From NCBI RefSeq assembly GCF_025244765.1, contig NZ_CP104209.1:1054001-1118000 (forward strand): a DNA stretch of 64,000 nt. The letters run 5' to 3'. Positions 15,519 to 23,967 of this stretch are shown here, piece after piece. The notes beneath the pieces were generated by a model that was not told the origin of the DNA, did not search any database, and worked only from the letters and a program-made list of their open reading frames with translations. Numbering within the stretch: position 1 is the first letter of the stretch; every line of letters begins with the position of its first letter. Both the position numbers and the translations under genes were made by a program. The DNA is from Empedobacter stercoris (GTDB lineage: Bacteria > Bacteroidota > Bacteroidia > Flavobacteriales > Weeksellaceae).

Positions 15519-16385
15519 ATGAAAACGGAGATTCTAAATATTATCAAACATCCAACTTTGGATCACCCAGAGAAATTCAACCAACTGTTTGATTTCTACA
15601 AAAAAAATCCATCAAAGGATCGCAACTTCGAATCTAATTTTAATCGCATTGGTTTTACTGAACATCAGTTTTCTAAATTGATTTACGAAGTAAAAAAAGT
15701 TTATAAAATTTCTGATTTAGAAGTTGTACAACACAAATTCAATGATAATTCTATTCGCAAACCTTGGGGATTTTGCGAAACTCCAGAAGAAAAATGCAAT
15801 ATGAATTATTGTGACGAAAATGGTTGTCAAAATCGTACAAGACATTTAGTTGAAGATTCAGAGTTGAACGAAAATATTAATAAAGAAACTCAAAATAACG
15901 AAGTTCCAATTCGTCAAGAATTTCCTTTCCTAAATTCAGAAGATTGTCCAGAAGAATTTAAAATTTTGGTCAATGATAAAATTACAGCCTATCATAAAAT
16001 GGTAGCTGGTCGTGGTGCGTTAGACGATCCAAATACGCCAGAAGAACAACGTGCTGAAATTGCGCAAAGTGTTGCCGATGCTGATATGTTAAACTCATTG
16101 ATATATGAAGAATTGAAATATTATCAAGAAACAGGAAAAATTCTTGGGAACCACGAAATCTTTGCTACGCACAACCTAAAAAAAGCAATTGAGAATATGA
16201 CTGCCGAACAAAAGGCGCAACGCATCGAAACGTTGAAAGGTCAAATTCGTGTGGCTAAATCTGCCTTAACAAAAGCAGAAAAGAAAAAGGATACAGAAAA
16301 AGTAACCGACCTAAAAGCTAAAATAGAAGCGTTGGAACTGGAACGAAATCTTGTAATCAAGTCTTTAGAAAAAGCAAATAATTAA
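15519..16385 (+). CDS. Hypothetical phage protein with Cys cluster and C-terminal coiled coil
   Basis: I start it at ATG 15519; the frame is open back to a TTG at 15468, but that lies in the terminator. The 288-residue product has a helical N-terminus, a four-cysteine cluster (C86, C93, C98, C103) likely to bind metal, and a long charged coiled coil (about 225-285). No family is named with confidence. Position just ahead of the packaging genes suggests a role around DNA packaging or head assembly. Confidence 0.6.
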   Translation: MKTEILNIIKHPTLDHPEKFNQLFDFYKKNPSKDRNFESNFNRIGFTEHQFSKLIYEVKKVYKISDLEVVQHKFNDNSIRKPWGFCETPEEKCNMNYCDENGCQNRTRHLVEDSELNENINKETQNNEVPIRQEFPFLNSEDCPEEFKILVNDKITAYHKMVAGRGALDDPNTPEEQRAEIAQSVADADMLNSLIYEELKYYQETGKILGNHEIFATHNLKKAIENMTAEQKAQRIETLKGQIRVAKSALTKAEKKKDTEKVTDLKAKIEALELERNLVIKSLEKANN

Positions 16386-16420
16386 ATCCTGCCTGTTTAA
16401 ATATCTTTTTTTACTCATTT

Positions 16421-16465
16421 CCAACTTTGGCGATCACCTCAAAAAAGTTGGTTTTTAAAAACCAA
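16421..16465 (+). promoter_or_regulatory. Nested hairpin and 18-bp palindrome before the 16471 gene
   Basis: CCAACTTT (16421-16428) pairs with AAAGTTGG (16444-16451), followed by five T, so it can end transcription. The right arm overlaps a perfect 18-bp palindrome centred at 16456/16457 (TTGGTTTTT then AAAAACCAA, 16448-16465), which would suit a dimeric DNA-binding protein. The two folds are mutually exclusive in RNA. It ends five bases before the ATG. Confidence 0.5.
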
Positions 16466-16470
16466 TTATC

Positions 16471-16827
16471 ATGAATAAAGTATTTGAAATTTCGCCATTG
16501 ACTGCATCAATTATTAAAAATTTTAGTTTAAACAATAAACAAATAACGAAGGTTTATTATAGTCGACAAAGGCAAAAAGATTTATTAGGTATTACTCAGT
16601 TAGCAATAGAGCAAATTCTAAAAATAAACAATCCATTGATAATTGCTCGTACGAAGAATAGATTAATCCTCCCTATAGATTTATTACATCATAAGCCAAT
16701 GGTTCAAATTCCTAAATCAGCTATAGAACCTAAATCTGTTGTAAAAAACTATGTAGAAGAAATTAAAAATTCTATTCCAAAAAATACTATCCAAAAGTTA
16801 TTTCATAATTATCTAATTCTTAATTAA
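16471..16827 (+). CDS. Hypothetical AT-rich protein (118 residues)
   Basis: The product is basic and has a helical middle (about 30-60) that could include a helix-turn-helix (QKDLLGITQLAIEQILKI), which is only suggestive. It follows a palindromic site and might bind it. Its AT-rich codons differ from the packaging genes downstream, hinting at an insertion. The next gene starts two bases after its stop. Confidence 0.5.
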   Translation: MNKVFEISPLTASIIKNFSLNNKQITKVYYSRQRQKDLLGITQLAIEQILKINNPLIIARTKNRLILPIDLLHHKPMVQIPKSAIEPKSVVKNYVEEIKNSIPKNTIQKLFHNYLILN

Positions 16828-16828
16828 C

Positions 16829-17164
16829 ATGAAAAACATTCAATCAATTATAGATAGATTAGAAAATATAAATGCTAATCTCCAAAATCCTTTAATGCCA
16901 ACAGAAATTTCTGTTGAAGCACTTAAGGATATTATTCCAGAAGTTATTAATGACTTGAAAACATTAAACAAAGACATTTTTATATCTGTTAATAATGAAG
17001 TTTACAACAAAAAACAAATTACAGATGCTTGGGATGTTTGGTTAAATGATTATCTACAAAATCCAGATGAATTTGAAGAAATTGGTACTAAACAAGCCAC
17101 TGGTGAAAATTCATTAAAGGGATTAATTTATTACTTAGAAAAGTCTTTTGAAGAAAATAAGTAA
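16829..17164 (+). CDS. Hypothetical acidic protein (111 residues)
   Basis: This helical and acidic product has no recognised domain. It lies between 16471-16827 (one base apart) and 17164-17385 (one base shared, TAATG). The next gene product has a similar size, acidity and opening pattern (helix, Asn/Ile/Ser-rich, then IIPEVI or KLVQQL), so the two may be distant paralogues; this is a weak impression. Confidence 0.55.
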   Translation: MKNIQSIIDRLENINANLQNPLMPTEISVEALKDIIPEVINDLKTLNKDIFISVNNEVYNKKQITDAWDVWLNDYLQNPDEFEEIGTKQATGENSLKGLIYYLEKSFEENK

Positions 17165-17385
17165 TGCAAAATCTAACTGATTTACATAACGCTATTTCAG
17201 CCATCGAAGATTTTAGTCATTCTTCACAATTACCCTATCCAGAAGATGTCAAACAAATGATGTTGAGAGAGGAATTTCCAAAATTAGTCCAACAACTCCG
17301 AGAAGCATTCGAAAACCTAAAACCAAAAGAAAATGTCAACGCCATTCCACGAAAATCCGCTTTTCCTATCCGAGGAACAATATGA
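17164..17385 (+). CDS. Small hypothetical protein overlapping the terminase-small-like gene
   Basis: The 73-residue, mainly helical product shares its last 53 bases, in another frame, with the next gene (17333-17656). Such a long overlap is unusual; either both are translated or the downstream gene begins at a later start. The opening TAATG coupling with the upstream gene supports it being real. Function unknown. Confidence 0.5.
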   Translation: MQNLTDLHNAISAIEDFSHSSQLPYPEDVKQMMLREEFPKLVQQLREAFENLKPKENVNAIPRKSAFPIRGTI

Positions 17386-17656
17386 ACAACTTGAAAAATT
17401 AGCAGGTGCACAATTCTCATTGCGTCGTATTGCGCAATTATTAGATGTTAACGAAGATATCTTTATCACCTTAGCAAATACAAAAGGAACACGCGTCTAC
17501 GACTGCATAAACCGTGGTCGAATGGCTGTAGAATATTCTATCAACAATGCGATGATAGAAAAAGCAGCAAAAGGCGATACATCAGCAAATTTTCAGTTCG
17601 AAAAAAGCAAAGAATCTCGTAGAGTTGACGAAATAAGAAAACACTTTTTTGGATGA
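17333..17656 (+). CDS. Putative small terminase-type DNA-binding protein
   Basis: The 107-residue product has a helix-turn-helix-like segment (about 22-50: LEKLAGAQFSLRRIAQLLDVN) and a C-terminal helical tail, the size and form of small terminase subunits or phage HTH adaptors. It sits directly upstream of 17653-18300 and the large terminase. If correct it recognises the packaging start on phage DNA. The alternative candidate is its downstream neighbour. Stop and next start overlap (ATGA). Confidence 0.5.
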   Translation: MSTPFHENPLFLSEEQYEQLEKLAGAQFSLRRIAQLLDVNEDIFITLANTKGTRVYDCINRGRMAVEYSINNAMIEKAAKGDTSANFQFEKSKESRRVDEIRKHFFG

Positions 17657-18300
17657 AAACAGAAAATATAACATTAGAAGATATTTATGATTTCATCGAT
17701 TGCAAGTATGGTCCAGATGATATCATTCCAGCACATAAACAACCTATTTTAAATCATCTCGAATTATTAGACAAAATTCGAGCAATGCATTTGCGCATTG
17801 AGCAATATGGTAGCGAAGATCATATCGTTCAACATTTAATTACTGCCGAAGGTTTATCGCGCTATTTAGCCAAAAAATATTATAACCAAGCGTTAGAATT
17901 TTTCTATTGCGAAAATGAAATTTCCAAATCGGCATGGCGAAATATTATTGCTGATAAAATGGAACGTGGAATCAATGCAGCGATTATGGCAGCAAAAGAC
18001 ACGAAAGATTTTGTGGCTGCAACTAAACTATGGATAGAAGTTGCCAAAATTCGTGAATTAGATAAAGCCGATCCACCACAGCTTAATCCAGAAGCCGCAG
18101 GAAGAATGTTTGCTATTTATTCCTATGATCCAAAACAATTAGGATTAGATACTATTCAGGATAACGAAAAAGTACGCCAATTTATCGATTCTTTAGAAGG
18201 TATTACCGAAAAAGAAAAAGAACTGGCTTACGAAGAAGCAATGTTAAAACCTTTAAAACTATTCCCAAATAAACATGAGGACGTTCGCAAATCTGATTGA
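17653..18300 (+). CDS. Packaging-region protein, alternative small terminase candidate
   Basis: This 215-residue, all-helical and acidic product has no confident family. It overlaps the large terminase start by 26 bases, a position typical of small terminases. Residues 95-140 (INAAIMAAKDTKDFVAATKL) resemble the helical core seen in some Bacteroidota terminase-associated proteins. It could act together with the HTH protein upstream. Confidence 0.55.
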   Translation: MKTENITLEDIYDFIDCKYGPDDIIPAHKQPILNHLELLDKIRAMHLRIEQYGSEDHIVQHLITAEGLSRYLAKKYYNQALEFFYCENEISKSAWRNIIADKMERGINAAIMAAKDTKDFVAATKLWIEVAKIRELDKADPPQLNPEAAGRMFAIYSYDPKQLGLDTIQDNEKVRQFIDSLEGITEKEKELAYEEAMLKPLKLFPNKHEDVRKSD

Positions 18301-19987
18301 TGATCCGTTAGTGGAAGGTCGATTTGCATCGTGGCTAAAAATGCGAATTGATTTAATCGCTCCAAAAAATCTTGATATAATTTCAGGACGTGCCACAGCC
18401 AAATCCTCTGATATATTAGCTGAACGTTCTATTCGTATTTCGGAAGATATGGCACGTGCTTATTTTGCATGGGTAGCTGATACTTATGAAAATGCAATTG
18501 GTAATGTTCGTGATGCCTTAATAGAAGGTTGGAACCGTAAAGGTTGGGTAGAAGGTGTGCATTATGTGTTGGACGAAAGGCCACCAGCACATTTCGAAAA
18601 ACCATACAAGTCTCCAAAAGACTTTCAGCATACAATGTCGATTTACAATGGCTGCTTTTTCAAAATCGTTTCTTTGGCTCAACCATCTTCTGCGGCAGGT
18701 AATTCCTACCAACATCTATTTGGTGACGAAGTAAAGTATTTTGATGATAAGAAAATCGCAAAGTTATTCCCTGCAATTCGTGGAGAATATACCAATTTCG
18801 GTGATTCTGTTTATTATCGAGGACATTCATTCACAACCGATATGCCAAATCCAATGCACAAAGAATATGATTGGATTATGCAACAGGAAGAAAATATGGA
18901 TGTGGAGCAAATAAAATTAATTTTGAATTTATCACATCTGATTAATGAAGATAAAAAGAAATTATTCAAAGCATACAAAAATCGTGATGATTTAGCCGTT
19001 CAACGTATCCAAAAAAGAATTGTAAAATATACTATTGCATGGAGACGTGCGCGTAAAGATTCTACCTACTTTGCAATTGGATCATCTTTGGCCAATTTAC
19101 AAATCTTAACCTTAGGTTACTTCGAAGATTCGTTGAAAACATTAGGTATAGAAGAATTTAAAACCTCTATTCTATCTTTAAAACCAACGATTCCACAAGG
19201 CGCAATGTTTTACGCTTATTTGGGTCCACACCATTTTTTTGACGATGGTTTACGCGAAGATTTCCTTTCAAATTATACCTTGAAAGAAGAATTCAATCCC
19301 TTAGCAAAACATATCAAAAAACCATATTACGACAAAAAACAACCTATATCTGCAGGAATGGATTTTGGAGATATGATCAGTATGGTAACAGGTCAAGAAA
19401 ATAAAAATTACATTTATGCATTAAGAAATTTCTTTACCCTTCCACCAGAAAGTACAGCACAAATAGCGGCTAAATTTGTAGATTTCTATGATGGACACGA
19501 AAAACGTATCTTAAACTTGTATTATGATCGTTCAGGAAATCAATACGAACAAGTCAATAGAGATTGGGCAACAGATGTTAAAACTTCCATTGAAGAATAT
19601 TCTTCAAAAATTGGTCAAAAATGGAAAGTGAATTTGATGTCAAAAAATCAAGCGACCATCTACCAGGACGAAGAATATTATTTTATGACAAAATGGTTGA
19701 ACGAAGGTATTGCAGGAATTCCAACATTGCGTATATATCGTAAGTTCAACAAAGAGTTAAAATCATCATTGGAGATTACGAAAGTCATCACCAAAAAAGA
19801 TGTAAAAGGAAAAACAAAAATCCATAAAAATAAAACATCTGAAAAATTAGCAATGCATCTTAGACCGATGTATTCAACCAACTTTTCAGATGCTTTTAAA
19901 TATTGGATTATGCGCCGAGATTGGAGATCAACTGCAAGTTCAAGAATTAGCACTTCTACAACATTTATTGATACAGAAATCATATAA
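18275..19987 (+). CDS. Phage terminase large subunit
   Basis: This 570-residue packaging motor has an N-terminal ATPase part and a C-terminal nuclease part. ISGRATAKSSD (about 36-46) stands where the Walker A loop should be, in a degenerate form common in such terminases. HLFGDEVKYF is the Walker B with its catalytic acid. GMDFGDMISMV and LYYDRSG are the acidic nuclease motifs of the RNase H-like fold. It cuts concatemers and drives DNA into the prohead through the portal encoded at 20780. A terminator at 20050-20084 follows it. Confidence 0.85.
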   Translation: MRTFANLIDDPLVEGRFASWLKMRIDLIAPKNLDIISGRATAKSSDILAERSIRISEDMARAYFAWVADTYENAIGNVRDALIEGWNRKGWVEGVHYVLDERPPAHFEKPYKSPKDFQHTMSIYNGCFFKIVSLAQPSSAAGNSYQHLFGDEVKYFDDKKIAKLFPAIRGEYTNFGDSVYYRGHSFTTDMPNPMHKEYDWIMQQEENMDVEQIKLILNLSHLINEDKKKLFKAYKNRDDLAVQRIQKRIVKYTIAWRRARKDSTYFAIGSSLANLQILTLGYFEDSLKTLGIEEFKTSILSLKPTIPQGAMFYAYLGPHHFFDDGLREDFLSNYTLKEEFNPLAKHIKKPYYDKKQPISAGMDFGDMISMVTGQENKNYIYALRNFFTLPPESTAQIAAKFVDFYDGHEKRILNLYYDRSGNQYEQVNRDWATDVKTSIEEYSSKIGQKWKVNLMSKNQATIYQDEEYYFMTKWLNEGIAGIPTLRIYRKFNKELKSSLEITKVITKKDVKGKTKIHKNKTSEKLAMHLRPMYSTNFSDAFKYWIMRRDWRSTASSRISTSTTFIDTEII

Positions 19988-20049
19988 AAATTGTATCTTT
20001 ACAGCATAGAATTTTAATTTTAGCGGATTAAAATCTTACTAAATTTTAA

Positions 20050-20084
20050 CCTTCAAATATGCCAGTATTTGGAGGTTTTTTTTT
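20050..20084 (+). terminator. Intrinsic terminator after the large terminase
   Basis: CCTTCAAATA (20050-20059) pairs with TATTTGGAGG (20066-20075) with one G-T pair, followed by nine T. Transcription of the portal operon must therefore restart downstream. A short RNA from the promoter-like site near 19994 to this point would be about 75 nt long. Confidence 0.8.
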
Positions 20085-20238
20085 GTGGCTAAATAATTCA
20101 CTTAAATTACTTAGAATAAGTCTAAACAACTTACTTTTGATATGAAAAACTTTAAAAAATACACTTCAAATAAAACCTAAAAAAGCTAATCAATTCAAAA
20201 TCAATCAAATTTCGATTTTTCAAAAAAATAAAAAAGTT

Positions 20239-20270
20239 GACTGAGGACAAGCACACCGACCCGCTCAGTC
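20239..20270 (+). ncRNA. Candidate structured RNA: GC-rich hairpin in an AT-rich gap
   Basis: GACTGAG (20239-20245) pairs with CTCAGTC (20264-20270) around an 18-nt loop GACAAGCACACCGACCCG. GGAC at 20244-20247 can instead pair with GTCC at 20268-20271, so two folds compete. About 60 percent GC in this stretch contrasts sharply with the flanking A/T runs. It could be an RNA element or a DNA packaging site; no known RNA family is recognised. Confidence 0.4.
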
Positions 20271-20425
20271 CTTGATTTCGACGTTGAAAGGCTCAAAAAA
20301 AATGAGAAATATGACAACTCGTCTGTATACCTTACTATCAGAGGGATTAACGATTTTCGAAATTCTAAAATTTTACTTTTTTCTTAAAAAATATAAAAAA
20401 TCACATTAAATTAATAATACAAATA

Positions 20426-20453
20426 CTCTGAAACCCTTTATATCAGAGGGTTT
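20426..20453 (+). ncRNA. H-type pseudoknot candidate upstream of the portal operon
   Basis: CTCTG (20426-20430) can pair with CAGAG (20444-20448), while AAACC (20431-20435) pairs with GGTTT (20449-20453), giving the interleaved order needed for an H-type pseudoknot. As a plain hairpin, AAACCCT (20431-20437) pairs with AGGGTTT (20447-20453). It lies about 60 nt before the first gene of the portal operon. Confidence 0.35.
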
Positions 20454-20510
20454 AAAATAAATTTCAATCATACTGATATAAACTTGTGTCAATAATCTTG
20501 TGTCAATACC

Positions 20511-20783
20511 ATGCGATATTTGATTATGAACATTCATTACATGACTGCTATACGTAGGATGAAACAGTTCACTGATCATGAAATAGAATTCAGTATTGAA
20601 TTCATAACGTTGAAAGGTGAAAGAAAAGTTATCCAACGTGCAACGTTAAACAAAGGCTATCGAAATGATCAATCTAAAAAAGCAAAGTTTTTAGTTGCTT
20701 ACAAAGATTTAGATACCAATGAGAATAGACAGTTCCATCGTTCATTGTTAATGAAGTTCAACGAAGCAAACGTTTACTTATGA
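20511..20783 (+). CDS. Small basic protein preceding the portal
   Basis: The 90-residue, basic, strand-plus-helix product has no recognised family. The first ATG is at 20511, with other in-frame ATGs at 20526 and 20541, so the true start is uncertain. Two GTGTCAATA words lie just upstream (20485-20510). Its end overlaps the portal start (ATGA), suggesting coupled synthesis. A role in head assembly is inferred from position only. Confidence 0.55.
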   Translation: MRYLIMNIHYMTAIRRMKQFTDHEIEFSIEFITLKGERKVIQRATLNKGYRNDQSKKAKFLVAYKDLDTNENRQFHRSLLMKFNEANVYL

Positions 20784-22156
20784 TACAAACATTAGAACAC
20801 GAAGATGCATTGTTGATGTACAATGACATGGGTGCGGTAACATTCTCTACTATGAATGATCCTCGTGGTGAATCTGCGAAGGATGTTCGCACCAAAGATT
20901 CTTTGGAATGGAATAACTCATTACTTCAATTAGAAGATTATTACATCTATCAATATGGCGATGGAAATAATCTACCAACTGTTATTCGTGATATTATTCA
21001 AAACAATTACATCGCACCTGGTTTACTGTCAAAGAAGAAGAATCTTTTATGGGGACAAGGTCCACGATTGTATCGTGAAGTATTTGATGGTAACGAACTA
21101 ATCAGAGAATGGGCAACAGACAAAGAGATCAATCATTGGTTAGATCATATAGACGCAAATACTGAAATCAATAAGTTAGCAACTGATTACAACCACATGG
21201 AAGCGTGTGTATCAAAGTATGAATTGAATAAAGGTAGTTTGTTCGGTAATTCATTTATTACATCTATTGATCACATTCCAATCAATAAAGCACGCAAAGG
21301 TTTATTAACAACACGGTATTTAGCTGGTGAAAAAGAACCCACACATTGTGTCGTTTCAGAATCATTTGCCAATCAATATCACAACGATTCTACAGCCAAA
21401 GTATATAATCTTTACAATCGAAAAAATCCTTTTGCATCTAAAAATAGTATTGTTTATTCCAACGAATATACATTCGGAATTGATATTTATACAGTTCCAG
21501 ATATCTTTGGTTCGTTAGAATGGTTAAAGACATCTACTGCTACACCACTTATCTTACAAGCATTCACAAAGAACTCGATCAACTTAAAGTTTCATGTTCA
21601 ATCACCACAGAAGTATTGGGATGACAAAGAAAAAAAGTTAAAAGATTATTGCGATGTAAAAGGTATCGAGTATAAAGATTCGATGTTGCAAGAATATCGC
21701 AGAAAGTTATTTCAACAAATTACAACAGTTCTATCTGGTGCCGACAATTCTGGAAAAATGTGGCATACCATTAAACTATACGATGATAATGGCACTGATT
21801 TAAAAGAATTTGGATGGGAAATAAAAGCCATTGATCAGAATGTAAAAGATTTTATCGAAGCACAAATTGCAGTTTCTCAACGTGCCGATTATGCAGTTGG
21901 TTCTGGAATTGGAATTCATTCTGCTTTAGGAAACATTTCACAAACTGGTAAATCAGATTCAGGAAGTGAACAATTATACGCGCACCAAACGCATTTGAAC
22001 ACGAACGTTACAATTCCTGAAATGATTACATTAAAAGCATACAACGAAGCTATTCGTGCCAATTTCCCTGGTACAGATTTACGCTTAGGATTTTATCACG
22101 TTGGCGTAAAACGTCAACAAGACATCACTCCATCAGAACGAATGATTAATAAATAA
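20780..22156 (+). CDS. Portal protein
   Basis: This 458-residue protein lies right after the packaging region. Residues about 45-150 (QYGDGNNLPTVIRDIIQNNYIAP is the opening stretch in part) and the central clip/stem region fit Bacteroidota phage portal proteins. A dodecamer of this protein would form the DNA gate at the head vertex, bind the terminase and hold the tail connector. The frame overlaps the preceding gene by four bases and ends four bases before the next. Length is normal for the family. Confidence 0.8.
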   Translation: MIQTLEHEDALLMYNDMGAVTFSTMNDPRGESAKDVRTKDSLEWNNSLLQLEDYYIYQYGDGNNLPTVIRDIIQNNYIAPGLLSKKKNLLWGQGPRLYREVFDGNELIREWATDKEINHWLDHIDANTEINKLATDYNHMEACVSKYELNKGSLFGNSFITSIDHIPINKARKGLLTTRYLAGEKEPTHCVVSESFANQYHNDSTAKVYNLYNRKNPFASKNSIVYSNEYTFGIDIYTVPDIFGSLEWLKTSTATPLILQAFTKNSINLKFHVQSPQKYWDDKEKKLKDYCDVKGIEYKDSMLQEYRRKLFQQITTVLSGADNSGKMWHTIKLYDDNGTDLKEFGWEIKAIDQNVKDFIEAQIAVSQRADYAVGSGIGIHSALGNISQTGKSDSGSEQLYAHQTHLNTNVTIPEMITLKAYNEAIRANFPGTDLRLGFYHVGVKRQQDITPSERMINK

Positions 22157-22160
22157 TCTT

Positions 22161-23108
22161 ATGAAATTACTATTCAACAATAGCGAGGAATTAAAACAAT
22201 ATCTACCTTATATTGATTCAGATATTACGTTCGAAAATATAATTTTAGATGCCAATGCAGCAACTAAGAATATCATCAAATTAATTGGTCAGAAATTATA
22301 CGATAACATTTTCGAATTCAAAGAAGTTGATGAACAGGAAGAATTAGTCACAGCAGTTGCCTATCCTATTGCTGTCGATGCTTATCGTAATTATGTTATC
22401 AATAATGATGTTGCGCATACCAATTCAGGTCGTAGAATGCGAGTTTCAGAACATGAAAAGCAAGCATTCGAATGGATGATAGATCGTGACAACAAACAAT
22501 TAGAAAAACGATATTACAAAGCCTTAGATAATTTGATTGAAGTCTTAGACGAAAAGAATCCTATCATTGAAAATGAAATTAAATGGAAAAATTCAGAAGA
22601 ATATAAAAAAACATTTTATCCATTATTCAGAACTACAGAAGAATTCAACGAATATTTCGAAATTGAATCTCGATACTTACTAATCAAATTAATTCCTGGG
22701 ATTAAAAAATGCATTCAAGAAGAAATCATTCCAAGATTCACAAGTTCTAAATGGTCCGAATATTTCGAAGCCTTAAAAACGAACAAACCAGTACCAAATA
22801 AAACAGTTCTGTATCATGTAAAAGCTGCATGTGCCTATTATGCTTTATCATGGGCTTCTACTCGACTTTCAGCAACTATTTTCCCAGAAGGAATTTTACA
22901 AAATTTTGTGGCTGAAAATCAAACTTCACAAGCAAAAAAAGTACCTGAAACCAATCAATTTGGAGTGCTGAAAGTTACTTTTGAAAAAGATTATAAAATA
23001 GAACTTTCTAAAATCGAAAGCCTTTTAAAACCAAAACCAATCAAAACAAATGAGTGTGTCGATTACGATTTTGGCATGAATGAAAATGATAAAATAATTG
23101 ATATTTAA
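22161..23108 (+). CDS. DUF6712-like phage protein (head-tail region)
   Basis: The 315-residue product begins MKLLFNNSEELKQYLPYID, a form I associate with the DUF6712 proteins that follow portal genes in Bacteroidota phages. The duplicated pattern (residues 1-115 and about 145-260 each begin with a strand, an acidic helix and a long helix) suggests an internal repeat. A connector or adaptor role is likely by position, not proven. It overlaps nothing and stops one base before the next start. Confidence 0.65.
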   Translation: MKLLFNNSEELKQYLPYIDSDITFENIILDANAATKNIIKLIGQKLYDNIFEFKEVDEQEELVTAVAYPIAVDAYRNYVINNDVAHTNSGRRMRVSEHEKQAFEWMIDRDNKQLEKRYYKALDNLIEVLDEKNPIIENEIKWKNSEEYKKTFYPLFRTTEEFNEYFEIESRYLLIKLIPGIKKCIQEEIIPRFTSSKWSEYFEALKTNKPVPNKTVLYHVKAACAYYALSWASTRLSATIFPEGILQNFVAENQTSQAKKVPETNQFGVLKVTFEKDYKIELSKIESLLKPKPIKTNECVDYDFGMNENDKIIDI

Positions 23109-23109
23109 G

Positions 23110-23967
23110 ATGAAAGAAATATATTTTGGTCACGAGAAAAAAGTTTATTTTCCGGAGAATTTAAACGAATGTAATTCGCGCGAATACATTGAAATTTGTC
23201 GATTAGCTTATGCGTTTCATACCAAACAGATAGATTGGAATCAATTCTTATCTAACGCTGTTTATGCAATTTTAAACGTAAAACCTACCAAGAAAATCAG
23301 AACGGCTGCAGAAGATTTGGACCATTGGAATAACATTGCTTATTTATCACAATTTGTCGAATCATTTTTTGAAATTGATCGCGAAACAAATTCCGTTCAA
23401 TTAATCAATCATTTGGGTGAACGTAAAATCACAAATTTCAGATATTGGGTGACGAATTATCATGCTCCTTTAGATGGTTTCATCAAAAATACATACGGAC
23501 AATGGGAAGATGCAGTCGAAATTATATTAGACCATTTTCAATACCCAGACGAAGATAATATGTACAAAGTTTTGGCAATATTTTTCTTGCCAAAAAACGA
23601 AAAGTACAACAAAGAAACTTCATTAAAACGTGTAGAGAAATTCAAACACATTGATATCGGAATTGTGTACGGATTCTTCCTTCATGTTACAGCATTTATG
23701 AATTATCTAAATTCTGCATCCGTATTCATTTCGGGTCAAGAAATTGACTTATCTATCATCTTTGATAATGAACTAAATTCTTACGAATCGCCACGTCCAG
23801 GTATTGGAATAAAAGCCACTGCCTACATGATGGCAGAATCTGGTGTATTTGGTAATTACGAACATGTACGAAATTCTAACTTATGGGATGTATTAGTTCG
23901 CATGTACGATGTAACGAAAAAGGCTATTGATTTACAAGATCAACAAAAACAACAATCTTCATCATGA
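23110..23967 (+). CDS. Hypothetical phage head-tail region protein (285 residues)
   Basis: I choose the ATG at 23110, one base after the preceding stop. The product (MKEIYFGHEKKVYFPENLNE) is helical with many aromatic residues and no named domain. It resembles proteins found between the portal and the tail genes in this phage type, perhaps a tail assembly chaperone or connector. Its stop overlaps the next ATG (ATGA). Confidence 0.6.
   Translation: MKEIYFGHEKKVYFPENLNECNSREYIEICRLAYAFHTKQIDWNQFLSNAVYAILNVKPTKKIRTAAEDLDHWNNIAYLSQFVESFFEIDRETNSVQLINHLGERKITNFRYWVTNYHAPLDGFIKNTYGQWEDAVEIILDHFQYPDEDNMYKVLAIFFLPKNEKYNKETSLKRVEKFKHIDIGIVYGFFLHVTAFMNYLNSASVFISGQEIDLSIIFDNELNSYESPRPGIGIKATAYMMAESGVFGNYEHVRNSNLWDVLVRMYDVTKKAIDLQDQQKQQSSS

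Larger units (their letters stand above)
19988..20510 (+). other. 523-nt gene-free gap between terminase and portal, rich in structure
   Basis: No convincing coding frame was found. The gap holds a promoter-like TATCTTTA (19994-20001) with a TTG at 19968-19970, an intrinsic terminator (20050-20084), an isolated GC-rich hairpin (20239-20270), a pseudoknot-capable element (20426-20453) and a repeated TATCAGAGGGNTTAA word (20336-20350 and 20441-20455). Head genes are normally packed without gaps, so this space probably has a function, such as a small RNA, a packaging (cos or pac) site, or late-gene control. Confidence 0.55.
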
